The notes beneath the pieces are model-generated. The model was not told where the DNA came from. It did not search any database and was given only the letters and a program-made list of their open reading frames with translations. DNA of 64,000 nt, from NCBI GenBank assembly GCA_031399065.1, contig JANNOM010000007.1, forward strand, positions 62,001 to 126,000, read 5' to 3'. Source of the DNA: JADCRZ01 sp031399065. Its GTDB lineage: Bacteria; Bacteroidota; Bacteroidia; Chitinophagales; Chitinophagaceae. Each line of letters begins with the position of its first letter. Within the stretch, counting starts at the first letter, position 1. This document shows, piece by piece, positions 1-8,404 of the stretch. The position numbers and the translations under genes are program-made.

Positions 1-1992
1 GAAGTGGAGAGCCTGGAGAAATACACAGCACCCGGTGGGGTTGACTATCAAGATTTTATATATGAAATAGGTCTCACCCCCAACCGTATGGATGCTATGA
101 GTCACTTAGGCGTGGCCCGCGATGTAAGTGCTTATCTAACACACCACGACAAAAAGGTGCTGAAAGTAAAGACCCCTTTCGTAAATACATTTAGACCCGA
201 TAATACCAGCGCGCCTGTACAGGTAACGATCGGGAACAAAACAGGATGCCAGCGATACGCAGGCGTTTCCATTACCGGTATAACGATAAAGGAATCCCCC
301 GGCTGGCTTAAAAACCGGCTCATGGCCATTGGGCTGCGCCCGATCAATAACATAGTGGACATTACCAATTATATACTGCACGAAACCGGACAACCCCTGC
401 ACGCCTTTGACCTCGAAGCGGTAACGGATCATAAAATAGTCGTTAAAAACCTTCCCGAAGGAACTTCTTTTATCACGCTGGATGAAAAAGAACGAAAGAT
501 ATCCGCTAACGATATTATGATATGCAATAGCCAGGAACCTATGTGTATCGGCGGCGTGTTCGGAGGTCTGAAAAGCGGCGTAAACAGTAGTACTACGGCT
601 ATTTTCCTGGAAAGTGCCTGGTTTCTTCCCGGCGATATCCGCAAAACATCGTTACTCCACGGATTGAGGACAGACGCCGCCACCCGGTTTGAAAAAGGGG
701 TGGACATTTCCAATACCGTAAATGTACTTAAAAGGGCAGCCCTGCTGATCCGGGAACTGGCCGGTGGTGAAATAGCTTCCGAGATAGTCGATATTTACCC
801 TGAGCCCAGGCCGCGAACAGAAGTAGCCCTCAAATACCATTACCTGAAAAAGATCAGTGGTAAAAATTATCATCCCGACACCATTATTAAAATACTGGTG
901 GCACTTGGTTTTGAACTGATAAAAGAAGGAATGGACGAAATATGGGTAAAAGTGCCTTATAGTAAACCGGATATTACCATTGGGGCAGATATCGTGGAAG
1001 AGATATTACGCATCGACGGGCTGGATAATGTAGATATACCCACGGCCATCACTATTTCCCCCTCCGTGGAAACAGGCAGAAAGGACGACTGGAAAGAAAA
1101 AATATCCGGATACCTGGCAGGCGCGGGTTTTATGGAAATAATGACCAATTCCATTACCAACAGTGCTTATTATAATGAGGAAATACGCAAGACTACCGTT
1201 CGCATGACTAATAGTCTTAGCGCTGACCTGGACATAATGCGGCCATCCATGCTGGAAACCGGGTTGCAGGCAATAGCGCATAACCTGAACCGCCGCAGTA
1301 ACGACCTCCGGTTTTTTGAATTTGGCAAAACATACAGCAGCAAGGCACCCGGGCATTATGAAGAAAAAGAACATCTCAGTCTTTATGTAACGGGAAATGT
1401 TCGTTCCGACAACTGGAAAGGAAAAGGCGAAAAAGCGGATATATATTATGTAAAAGGAGCGGCCGAAAGGATACTTCAACTGACCGGCCTGCCTTCCGGT
1501 ACTTATAATCCATTTACGAAAGAAGGACTTGAATATGCGCTGCAGGTGAAAGACGATAACGGGAACAGCCTACTGGAAGCCGGGCAGGCCGCCGCCTCCC
1601 GGCTGGAACTGTTCGCCATCAAACAACCTGTTTTTTATGCGGCCTTCGACTGGCAGCTATTGCTTCGCCTGGCATCGGAGCGAAGGCTGTCTTTTACAGA
1701 ATTACCCCGCCAGTTGCCGGTGTACAGGGATATAGCCATCGTAGTCGCGAAATCACTTCCCTTTAACTCAGTTGAGCAAACGGTTCGAAGTATACAGCTC
1801 GACAAACTAAAGGAGATACAGCTATTTGATATTTTTGAAAGTGATAAACTGGGGAAAGATAGAAAGTCGATGGCTATGAGTTTTACGTTCCTGGATGCCG
1901 ATAAAACGCTGACCGATACGGAAATAGACGAAATGATGCGGCGTATAATGAATTCATTCCGGCGGGAGTTGGGGGCTGAAATAAGAAAATAG
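1..1992 (+). CDS. pheT: Phenylalanyl-tRNA synthetase beta subunit, 5' partial
   Basis: This is the beta subunit of the alpha2-beta2 enzyme that charges tRNA-Phe. The reading frame is open from base 1, so the first roughly 140 residues lie outside the window (663 residues seen; the family is usually about 800). The B3/4 editing domain is visible early (GLRPINNIVDITNYILHE, then PLHAFDLEAV). The B5 and synthetase-like core follow. A C-terminal FDX-ACB anticodon-binding domain is present (LPVYRDIAIVV to the end). The stop abuts the ATG of the next gene without spacing, so the two are probably co-transcribed. The call is secure; only the N-terminus is missing. Confidence 0.96.
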   Translation, partial: EVESLEKYTAPGGVDYQDFIYEIGLTPNRMDAMSHLGVARDVSAYLTHHDKKVLKVKTPFVNTFRPDNTSAPVQVTIGNKTGCQRYAGVSITGITIKESPGWLKNRLMAIGLRPINNIVDITNYILHETGQPLHAFDLEAVTDHKIVVKNLPEGTSFITLDEKERKISANDIMICNSQEPMCIGGVFGGLKSGVNSSTTAIFLESAWFLPGDIRKTSLLHGLRTDAATRFEKGVDISNTVNVLKRAALLIRELAGGEIASEIVDIYPEPRPRTEVALKYHYLKKISGKNYHPDTIIKILVALGFELIKEGMDEIWVKVPYSKPDITIGADIVEEILRIDGLDNVDIPTAITISPSVETGRKDDWKEKISGYLAGAGFMEIMTNSITNSAYYNEEIRKTTVRMTNSLSADLDIMRPSMLETGLQAIAHNLNRRSNDLRFFEFGKTYSSKAPGHYEEKEHLSLYVTGNVRSDNWKGKGEKADIYYVKGAAERILQLTGLPSGTYNPFTKEGLEYALQVKDDNGNSLLEAGQAAASRLELFAIKQPVFYAAFDWQLLLRLASERRLSFTELPRQLPVYRDIAIVVAKSLPFNSVEQTVRSIQLDKLKEIQLFDIFESDKLGKDRKSMAMSFTFLDADKTLTDTEIDEMMRRIMNSFRRELGAEIRK

Positions 1993-2280
1993 ATGTCAGA
2001 ACTGGATGCACATATCAAACGAATCAATGAAAAACTACAGCACCTGCTGAAGAAATATGCTTCTCTACAAAAAGAAAACCTCCGTCTTAAACAGGAAATA
2101 AACCTGGTCAAAAAAAACCAGGAGGAAAGAAACACTTATATAGCGTTGCTGGAACAGCGAAATGAAGTATTACAGGTGGCTAAAGGAGCCATAGGTGAGG
2201 AAGAAAGGAAAAATTTTGAAAAAAGGATCCGCCAGTACCTAAAGGAAATAGATAAATGTATCACTTTTATGAGTGAATAG
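1993..2280 (+). CDS. Small coiled-coil protein, possible ZapB-like partner of ZapA
   Basis: A 95-residue, highly charged protein. Heptad-like Leu/Ile spacing runs through residues 10-65 (LQHLLKKYASL, LRLKQEI, ALLEQRNEVL), so it should be an almost continuous coiled coil. There is no signal peptide or membrane segment. It begins directly after the pheT stop, and the cell-division gene zapA follows about 420 bp downstream. That context and the size recall ZapB, the coiled-coil ZapA partner, but I see no sequence proof. The gene is convincing as coding; the function is an inference. Confidence 0.75.
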   Translation: MSELDAHIKRINEKLQHLLKKYASLQKENLRLKQEINLVKKNQEERNTYIALLEQRNEVLQVAKGAIGEEERKNFEKRIRQYLKEIDKCITFMSE

Positions 2281-2304
2281 AGGAGGCAGGCTATTTTGAA
2301 AAAT

Positions 2305-2577
2305 TCATACCCTCTTAACCATACGGGTGGTCATTTCCCGGGCACCGTCGTGCAGCTCCAGGGTATAAATGCCGTAAGGCAGATCATTGAGGCCTTTCCA
2401 GATTACAAACTGCTGGTTCTTCTGCAGACTGGTCTCTAATGCAGAGCAGATGCTTCCCTGTTCATCTTTCAGAACAGCTTTAAGAACGGAAAAATTGTTT
2501 TGAAACAATTCCACTACCAGGTTGTCGATAAACACCTGGGATTTAACTTTGGCGAATAAAAATGGTTGATTGAGCAT
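2305..2577 (-). CDS. Small protein resembling a free-standing T9SS C-terminal-domain fold
   Basis: A 90-residue protein without a signal peptide. Its second half (GLNDLPYGIYTLEL, then TTRMVKRV) resembles the beta-rich type A C-terminal sorting domain that ends T9SS cargo (the L-x-x-G-x-Y pattern followed by a terminal K-hydrophobic-V stretch). Here it stands alone with no cargo in front. It lies on the opposite strand between the coiled-coil gene and zapA. The resemblance may reflect only a shared small beta-sandwich fold. Function unknown. Confidence 0.6.
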   Translation of the reverse strand: MLNQPFLFAKVKSQVFIDNLVVELFQNNFSVLKAVLKDEQGSICSALETSLQKNQQFVIWKGLNDLPYGIYTLELHDGAREMTTRMVKRV

Positions 2578-2700
2578 GTGGGTGGGTTTTCGTTGAAGGG
2601 ACGGATTGGATCATTAAATTTAATTTAGGGTTAGCTGGTTTTGGCAAGCAGTTATACTTGTTGACAACCTGTGGATAAATTTAGGAAAAGTTTTTTATTT

Positions 2701-2997
2701 ATGCAAGAATTAATTCCAATAAATATTGTGATCGGCGACCGGACATACCGGATTAAGATAGACCCGGTGAATGAAGAACTCATCCGTAAGACAGTAAAGC
2801 TGGTAAACGACAAGATAATCGAGTTTAAAACAGTCTTTGCGGGAAAGGATATGCAGGACTATACTGCCATGGTACTGATATGGTATGCTACCATTCACGA
2901 TGCCAAAAGCGATTTGCTGGGGGAAAAGGAATTACAGGAAAAATTGCACTCGTTTGAATCACATCTGGATAAAGCACTTCAGGAAAATATTGGCTAA
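2701..2997 (+). CDS. zapA: Cell division protein ZapA
   Basis: A 98-residue cytoplasmic FtsZ-associated protein. The N-terminal beta hairpin (PINIVIGDRTYRIKI) is followed by the long helix typical of the family (EELIRKTVKLVNDKI), which forms the tetramer. I chose the ATG at 2701 over an in-frame start 30 bases upstream because it gives the family length and follows a purine-rich GGAAAAG at 2684-2690. It sits upstream of rny, an order often seen in Bacteroidota. ZapA stabilises the Z-ring at midcell. Confidence 0.9.
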   Translation: MQELIPINIVIGDRTYRIKIDPVNEELIRKTVKLVNDKIIEFKTVFAGKDMQDYTAMVLIWYATIHDAKSDLLGEKELQEKLHSFESHLDKALQENIG

Positions 2998-3052
2998 GCC
3001 GGGTAATTCATCATTCGGCCAACATCTTATTTACTAATATCTCGTACGTTAA

Positions 3053-3088
3053 ATATGCAAATTTTATATATTCCGGAATTCTGCATAT
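3053..3088. repeat. Imperfect palindrome in the zapA-rny gap
   Basis: The left arm ATATGCAAATT (3053-3063) and right arm AATTCTGCATAT (3077-3088) pair over 11 bp with one bulged G. The loop contains the small palindrome TTCCGGAA. No T-run follows, so it is not a standard terminator. It lies just upstream of the likely rny promoter and could be an operator. Confidence 0.35.
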
Positions 3089-3097
3089 CATTTTCCG

Positions 3098-3105
3098 TAT
3101 TTTCG
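3098..3105 (+). promoter_or_regulatory. Probable -7 box for rny
   Basis: TATTTTCG matches the Bacteroidota -7 consensus TAnnTTTG at all but one position. It lies about 80 bp before the rny ATG. No clear -33 element is seen. Confidence 0.4.
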
Positions 3106-3185
3106 CACCTTACTCTAAAAGCAGTATATGCGCTTAGCGTTTAAAAAAAATTACAGGATTGTAAACAGTTTTAAAAAAAACATCA

Positions 3186-4751
3186 ATGGATTCAACCGTT
3201 ATTTATATCATCATAGGAATAGTGGCACTGGTTGCGGGGGTAATAGCCGGCAAACTGATTTTTGCCAAAGATACCCGTAAACAGGTAGAACAAGCCGAAA
3301 TTCAAGCACAAAAAATCGTCTCAGACGCTCAATCATCTGCCGAAACACTTAAAAAAGAAAAATTACTGGAAGTAAAAGAAAAGTTTGTCCAGTTAAAAGC
3401 GGAACATGATCGCGAGTTGCTTGAAAAGAACAGGAAAATAGGAGATACGGAAAACAGGATCAAACAGCGGGAAACCTCGATCGTACAAAAAGAAACCACC
3501 CTGGATAAACAAATCAAGGAAAACGACCAGATCAAAGACAACCTTAACAGGCAGATCGAAGTGGTGAACGTTAAACGGACGGAGCTCGAAAAGCACCAGG
3601 AAGAGCATATCCGCCGACTGGAAAAAGTGGCCGGACTTTCGGCCGAAGAAGCCCGTAATCAGTTGATAGAAAGTCTCAAGCAGGAGGCACACACCAGGGC
3701 TATCGGGATGCAACAGGAAATTATAGACGAAGCCCGCCAGAAAGCCAATAAGGAAGCCCGTAAGATCATCATACAAACCATTCAGCGTACCGCAGCAGAA
3801 CAGGCTATTGAAAACTCCATTACCGTGTTCAACCTGGAAAGTGACGAGATCAAAGGCCAGATCATTGGCCGGGAAGGGCGTAATATCCGGGCCATTGAAG
3901 CAGCTACAGGCGTGGATCTGATCGTAGACGATACTCCCGAAGCCATTATCCTCTCTTCGTTTGATCCGTTAAGAAGAGAAATCGCCCGTCTTTCTCTGCA
4001 ACGCCTGGTTTCTGACGGAAGAATACACCCGGCGCGTATAGAGGAAGTGGTGGAAAAAACCCGCCGCCAGATCGAAGAGCAGATCATGGAAATAGGGGAA
4101 AGAACGGTGATAGAACTGGGTGTACTGGGTTTGCATAAGGAACTGGTACGACTGGTGGGTAAAATGCGTTTCCGGTCTTCTTATGGACAGAACCTCCTGA
4201 TGCACAGCCGTGAGGTATCCAACCTTTGCGGTATAATGGCATCTGAACTGGGAATGAATCCTAAACTGGCCAAACGGGCCGGGTTGCTGCACGATATCGG
4301 TAAAGTGCCCGATGAAGAAACAGAACTGAGCCATGCGCTACTGGGCATGAAGCTGGCAGAAAAATACGGTGAAAACCCGGCCGTGGTCAACGCCATAGGT
4401 GCTCACCACGACGAAGTTGAAATGCAATATGTGATCTCTCCTGTTGTACAGGCCTGCGACTCCATTTCCGGCGCCCGTCCTGGTGCCCGTCGTGAAATTA
4501 TGCAGCAATACCTGCAGCGTATTAAAGACCTGGAAAATATGGCGCTTACCTACCAGGGCGTGGAAAAGGCGTACGCCATCCAGGCGGGTCGAGAATTGAG
4601 GGTAATAGTGGAGGCAGATAAGGTGACAGATGGAGACAGCGACAAATTGAGTTTTGAAATAGCCCAGAAAATACAGACCGAAATGACATACCCCGGCCAG
4701 ATCAAAGTAACCGTTATACGCGAAAAACGCGCGGTGAACGTGGCCAGGTAA
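3186..4751 (+). CDS. rny: Ribonuclease Y
   Basis: A membrane-anchored endoribonuclease that initiates mRNA decay. It has a single N-terminal transmembrane helix (about residues 5-26), then a long Lys/Glu-rich coiled coil (about 30-190). A KH RNA-binding domain follows (IKGQIIGREGRNIRAIE, about 220-285). The HD catalytic domain has its metal-binding pair at H369/D370 in LLHDIGK, with a second conserved AHHDEVE further on. At 521 residues the length is normal and all key residues are intact. It lies downstream of zapA, with its own likely promoter in the gap. Confidence 0.95.
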   Translation: MDSTVIYIIIGIVALVAGVIAGKLIFAKDTRKQVEQAEIQAQKIVSDAQSSAETLKKEKLLEVKEKFVQLKAEHDRELLEKNRKIGDTENRIKQRETSIVQKETTLDKQIKENDQIKDNLNRQIEVVNVKRTELEKHQEEHIRRLEKVAGLSAEEARNQLIESLKQEAHTRAIGMQQEIIDEARQKANKEARKIIIQTIQRTAAEQAIENSITVFNLESDEIKGQIIGREGRNIRAIEAATGVDLIVDDTPEAIILSSFDPLRREIARLSLQRLVSDGRIHPARIEEVVEKTRRQIEEQIMEIGERTVIELGVLGLHKELVRLVGKMRFRSSYGQNLLMHSREVSNLCGIMASELGMNPKLAKRAGLLHDIGKVPDEETELSHALLGMKLAEKYGENPAVVNAIGAHHDEVEMQYVISPVVQACDSISGARPGARREIMQQYLQRIKDLENMALTYQGVEKAYAIQAGRELRVIVEADKVTDGDSDKLSFEIAQKIQTEMTYPGQIKVTVIREKRAVNVAR

Positions 4752-4837
4752 TAATTTTAATAGAATCGGAAGGCGAAGGGAAATGCGGATTAGTAATATT
4801 TTTTGTATTTCCCTTTTCCATTTCCGGAATTAATCAC

Positions 4838-4845
4838 TACCTTCG
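4838..4845 (+). promoter_or_regulatory. Probable -7 box for rplS
   Basis: TACCTTCG (one mismatch to TAnnTTTG) lies 20 bp before the rplS ATG. Confidence 0.45.
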
Positions 4846-4865
4846 CCGTCCTTAAATTTAAAGAT

Positions 4866-5228
4866 ATGAACGCTATTGCTTTTGTTCATGAGCAGTTGAC
4901 CTCGAATAGAGAATTCCCCGCTTTTAAAGCCGGAGATAATATAACCGTGAACTATAAAATTATAGAAGGCACGAAAGAAAGGATCCAGTCATTTAAAGGT
5001 GACGTGATCAAGCGCCAGGGGGAGGGCTTTACCGCTACCTTTACTGTTCGTAAAATATCTGACGGTGTGGGTGTAGAAAGAACATTTCCTTATTTTTCTC
5101 CGAATATAGATTCGATCGAACTGAACAAAGCAGGCCGTGTTCGCCGTGCAAAATTGTACTATTTGCGGGAAAGAAGCGGGAAGAGTGCCCGTATTAAGGA
5201 GAAGAAAAGAGCGGCTGTTACCAAATAA
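4866..5228 (+). CDS. rplS: 50S ribosomal protein L19
   Basis: A 120-residue ribosomal protein at the 30S-50S interface. Core motifs are GDNITVNYKIIEG, RIQSFKGDVI, FTVRKISDGVGVERTFP and the basic tail RRAKLYYLRERSGKSARI. An in-frame start 63 bases upstream would add a non-conserved leader that spans the promoter, so the ATG at 4866 is preferred. A strong terminator follows, so the gene is probably monocistronic. Confidence 0.96.
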   Translation: MNAIAFVHEQLTSNREFPAFKAGDNITVNYKIIEGTKERIQSFKGDVIKRQGEGFTATFTVRKISDGVGVERTFPYFSPNIDSIELNKAGRVRRAKLYYLRERSGKSARIKEKKRAAVTK

Positions 5229-5253
5229 TAACGCCTTATTAACTATATTTTCA

Positions 5254-5286
5254 GGCTGTCCGAATCCAAATGGGCAGTCTTTTTTG
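5254..5286 (+). terminator. Intrinsic terminator after rplS
   Basis: GGCTGTCC (5254-5261) pairs with GGGCAGTC (5272-5279) over 8 bp with two G-U pairs. A run of T residues follows to 5285. Confidence 0.75.
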
Positions 5287-5336
5287 TATATAGTACAGGA
5301 TTTAATTTAGAATCTCCCTGGTTATGCCAAATGGTT

Positions 5337-5344
5337 TAACTTTG
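5337..5344 (+). promoter_or_regulatory. -7 box for tatA-gatA
   Basis: TAACTTTG is an exact TAnnTTTG match 25 bp before the tatA ATG and downstream of the rplS terminator. Confidence 0.6.
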
Positions 5345-5369
5345 TTTTTTATTATTTAAACTTAAAGTT

Positions 5370-5609
5370 ATGTTATCATCTGAATTACATCCATCACTTT
5401 TAATATCAATGCCCGGAGGAAGCGAGTGGATCGTTATAGTTCTGGTTGTATTATTATTATTCGGAGGTAAAAAAATTCCGGAACTCATGCGCGGTATTGG
5501 TAAAGGCATGCGTGAATTTACAGACGCTAAGAACAATGTGTCTAAAGAAATAGAAGAAGGAATGAAACCGAAGGAAGAAAAACCAGCCGGTACTACCACA
5601 CAAGCCTGA
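5370..5609 (+). CDS. tatA: Twin-arginine translocase subunit TatA
   Basis: A 79-residue inner-membrane protein that forms the Tat export pore. It has a short periplasmic N-terminus and one membrane helix (WIVIVLVVLLLF, residues 18-29). The family hinge FGGKKIPEL follows, then an amphipathic helix and a charged Pro/Lys/Glu tail. No tatC is seen nearby. A protein with an apparent Tat signal is encoded at 17039 in this window. It is followed by gatA after 31 bp. Confidence 0.93.
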   Translation: MLSSELHPSLLISMPGGSEWIVIVLVVLLLFGGKKIPELMRGIGKGMREFTDAKNNVSKEIEEGMKPKEEKPAGTTTQA

Positions 5610-5640
5610 TAAGCTGTATCGGCTATTACACCATCGATCA

Positions 5641-7080
5641 TTGTTTTCTTACCAGTCAATACAATTATATCATAAGGCATTATTGAGCGGCGCCGCAACC
5701 TGTGCGGAGGCCGCTCAATTTTATTTATCCAATATCCGTAAACGCCCGTCGCTTAATGCCTTCGTGGAAGTATACGAGGAAGAAGCGATGGAACGGGCGC
5801 AGATGCTGGATAAAAAAAGAATGTCGGGAGAACCAACCGGAAAACTGCACGGCGTGATCGTCGGTATTAAAGATGTCATCTGTTTTAAAGGCCATAAAGT
5901 AACTGCCGCCTCCCGTATCCTTAAAGGATTTACCGCTACTTATAATGCCACCGCAGTAGAAAAACTACTGCAGGAGGATGCCATCATTATCGGAAGTCTC
6001 AACTGCGACGAGTTTGCCATGGGCTCTTCCAATGAAAACTCCTGTTATGGTAATGTGCTGAATGGCCTGGATGAAACGCGGGTACCAGGAGGATCGTCAG
6101 GAGGCTCCGCAGTAGCCGTGCAGGCTAACCTTTGTATGGTAAGCCTGGGAAGCGATACCGGTGGCTCGGTCAGGCAACCCGCAGATTTTTGTGGAATTGT
6201 GGGTTTAAAACCCAGTTATGGAAGAATTTCCCGCTATGGTCTAATCGCTTACGCTTCCTCTTTTGATCAAATAGGCATTTTCGGCCTGAATGTACCGGAC
6301 GTTGCGGCCGTTTTGGAAGTAATAGCAGGCAAGGATGCTTTTGATAGCACGGCCTCTTCCTTAACGGTACAGTCTTATTCGCTTTTAGATATCTTACCTG
6401 CGCATAAGCCCCGCATCGCCTATTTTAAGGAAGCCCTTAAGCATCCTGGCCTGGACCCCGAGATGTCTACCACTATACATGCCTTTATTGCCGGCCTGTC
6501 CGCGCAGGGATATGAGATAGAGGGTATCGACTTTGACCCCATTGATTACATCGTTCCGGCATATTACGTGCTCACTACGGCTGAGGCTTCTTCGAACCTT
6601 TCCAGATTCGATGGAGTGCGGTATGGGCATCGCACTTCTACCTCTGCGGCTGATTTAACAGAATTTTACAAAAGCTCCCGTTCGGAAGGTTTTGGTAAAG
6701 AAGTAAAAAGGCGCATCATGCTCGGCAGTTTTGTTTTGAGTGCCGGTTATGTCGATGCTTATTTCACCCAGGCTCAACGGGTTCGCAGGCAATTATCGGA
6801 AAAAACAGCGTTGATATTTAAAGACTTCGACGCCATAATTCTACCTACCGTACCCTCTCCAGCATTTAAAATCGGTGAAAAAAAAGACGACCCGATTGCC
6901 ATGTACCTCGCCGACATTTACACAGTATTTGCCAATTTGACAGGCATTCCTGCCATATCTATTCCCCTTTTTACCCATTCCAGCGGGATGCCCTTCGGCC
7001 TCCAGATTATGACTTACCGATTTTCGGAACTATCTTTGCTTAGATTATCACATCAACTCATGAGTGCGCCGGGTTTATAA
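5641..7080 (+). CDS. gatA: Asp-tRNA(Asn)/Glu-tRNA(Gln) amidotransferase subunit A
   Basis: The amidase subunit of GatCAB, which releases ammonia from glutamine to correct mischarged tRNA. The Ser-cisSer-Lys triad is present: Lys in GIKDVI, the Ser-rich GSSGGSAVAV, and the nucleophile region SDTGGSVRQPA. At 479 residues the length is normal. The only start that fits the family N-terminus is TTG at 5641, since no upstream in-frame ATG exists after the tatA stop. gatB and gatC are not adjacent, as is common in this phylum. Confidence 0.95.
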   Translation: MFSYQSIQLYHKALLSGAATCAEAAQFYLSNIRKRPSLNAFVEVYEEEAMERAQMLDKKRMSGEPTGKLHGVIVGIKDVICFKGHKVTAASRILKGFTATYNATAVEKLLQEDAIIIGSLNCDEFAMGSSNENSCYGNVLNGLDETRVPGGSSGGSAVAVQANLCMVSLGSDTGGSVRQPADFCGIVGLKPSYGRISRYGLIAYASSFDQIGIFGLNVPDVAAVLEVIAGKDAFDSTASSLTVQSYSLLDILPAHKPRIAYFKEALKHPGLDPEMSTTIHAFIAGLSAQGYEIEGIDFDPIDYIVPAYYVLTTAEASSNLSRFDGVRYGHRTSTSAADLTEFYKSSRSEGFGKEVKRRIMLGSFVLSAGYVDAYFTQAQRVRRQLSEKTALIFKDFDAIILPTVPSPAFKIGEKKDDPIAMYLADIYTVFANLTGIPAISIPLFTHSSGMPFGLQIMTYRFSELSLLRLSHQLMSAPGL

Positions 7081-7199
7081 AAGGCGCGACAATCAATCCA
7101 CCAATCCTCCAAGAAGCCGAAGGGCTTCATTCCGAAAGACCCAAAGGCGTACCAACATGAAAAGCCGTTAATGAATCTGTATTATTAACGAAAACATGT

Positions 7200-8342
7200 A
7201 TGATGAAACAATTATTACTGGTTTTTATTCTGGGTGCAGCTAGGCTTATGTCTGCGCAGGCCCAGGACACATTTACCTCCGGTGATCTGTCATCAGCACA
7301 TCCGGTGGTTAACGACTCTTTAAGAGCACAGGCTTTAACAACGGAAAAGAAAACCGTTACCACGAAAGGACAAGATCTTGGTTTTAAAGACCTGTTTGTA
7401 GAGGATGGGATAACAATGACCCAGCTTGCCGCTCCCAAACTCAACCCCAGGGCTGTAAGTTTTGTAGAAGACTATATGGATAAAAATTCCAAAGATCTGA
7501 TGCAGCTCAAAGAATGGGGTCTTCCATTTTTCAATTTAATAGATGGTATCATGGTCCAAAACGGGCTTCCACGGGAGCTGAAGTACCTGGCTATTATTGA
7601 ATCAAGGCTTAACCCAACCTCCGTTTCATGGGCAGGTGCAGTAGGACCCTGGCAATTTATGCCAGCTACCGCTACCATTATGGGACTTAAAGTGAACCGC
7701 CATGTAGACGAACGCGTGGATTATGTTAAAAGTACACATGCGGCCGCGAAGTATCTTAAAGATCTGTACAAAGAATTTGGAGACTGGCTGCTGGTGATAG
7801 CGGCATATAATACCGGTCCAGGCAATGTGCAAAAAGCAATCCGCAAAAGCGGAAGTCACAATTTCTGGAATCTTCAGTACTATCTTCCGGCAGAGTCACG
7901 TAATCATGTAAAGAAGTTTATCGGAACACATTACATATTTGAGGGGCAGGGAGGTATGACTACCCTTACAAAAGCGGAGGCCAATGCATTTTACGGAAAT
8001 GGGGTATTCGCAGTTAACCGCAAACTGTCTGCGGATGAACTTCAGAACGCTAAAATGCAAGAAATATCGGGTAAATATCAGTCCATAGTAATCGCGAAGA
8101 ATCTCATGATTGATATGGCGGAATTCAACCACTATAATCCTGATTTTGACAAAGTAATGGCGAGCGCGAAAAACGCTTATGAACTGAATTTACCGGCAGA
8201 TAAAATGGAATTGTTTAACGCCAACAGGTATCAGATTCTTCAGGAGTCGATCCAGTACATGGTAAGCAATGCTTCCATGATGAAACAGGTATCGGCTATG
8301 CAAGCCAGGTCGGTAAGTCCGAAAAAGCAGATTAAAAAATAA
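7200..8342 (+). CDS. Secreted lytic transglycosylase (MltD-like)
   Basis: A 380-residue murein hydrolase that cleaves the MurNAc-GlcNAc bond with formation of a 1,6-anhydro product. It has an N-terminal signal peptide (KQLLLVFILGAARLMSAQAQ). The SLT domain has its catalytic Glu in IIESRLNP, followed by GPWQFMPATA and AAYNTGPGNV. Unlike E. coli MltD, no LysM repeat is evident in the C-terminal part. Two adjacent ATGs (7200 and 7203) are possible starts. A strong terminator follows. Confidence 0.9.
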   Translation: MMKQLLLVFILGAARLMSAQAQDTFTSGDLSSAHPVVNDSLRAQALTTEKKTVTTKGQDLGFKDLFVEDGITMTQLAAPKLNPRAVSFVEDYMDKNSKDLMQLKEWGLPFFNLIDGIMVQNGLPRELKYLAIIESRLNPTSVSWAGAVGPWQFMPATATIMGLKVNRHVDERVDYVKSTHAAAKYLKDLYKEFGDWLLVIAAYNTGPGNVQKAIRKSGSHNFWNLQYYLPAESRNHVKKFIGTHYIFEGQGGMTTLTKAEANAFYGNGVFAVNRKLSADELQNAKMQEISGKYQSIVIAKNLMIDMAEFNHYNPDFDKVMASAKNAYELNLPADKMELFNANRYQILQESIQYMVSNASMMKQVSAMQARSVSPKKQIKK

Positions 8343-8363
8343 ACGAATTTATAAAACTATATG

Positions 8364-8404
8364 ATGCGTTGTAGCAGAGCCCGATCTGTTACAACGCATT
8401 TTTA
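8364..8404 (+). terminator. Strong intrinsic terminator after the lytic transglycosylase gene
   Basis: ATGCGTTGTAGCAGA (8364-8378) pairs with TCTGTTACAACGCAT (8385-8399) over 15 bp with one G-U pair and a 6-base loop. TTTTT follows. It lies against the stop codon of the convergent pabB gene. Confidence 0.9.

Noticed and set aside
2998..3185. 6S RNA in the zapA-rny gap
   Set aside because: I looked for a long near-complementary rod with a central bubble and saw only a short palindrome and poly-A stretches.
7113..7128. Terminator after gatA
   Set aside because: GAAGCC/GGCTTC is a 6-bp hairpin without a T-tract; too weak to call.
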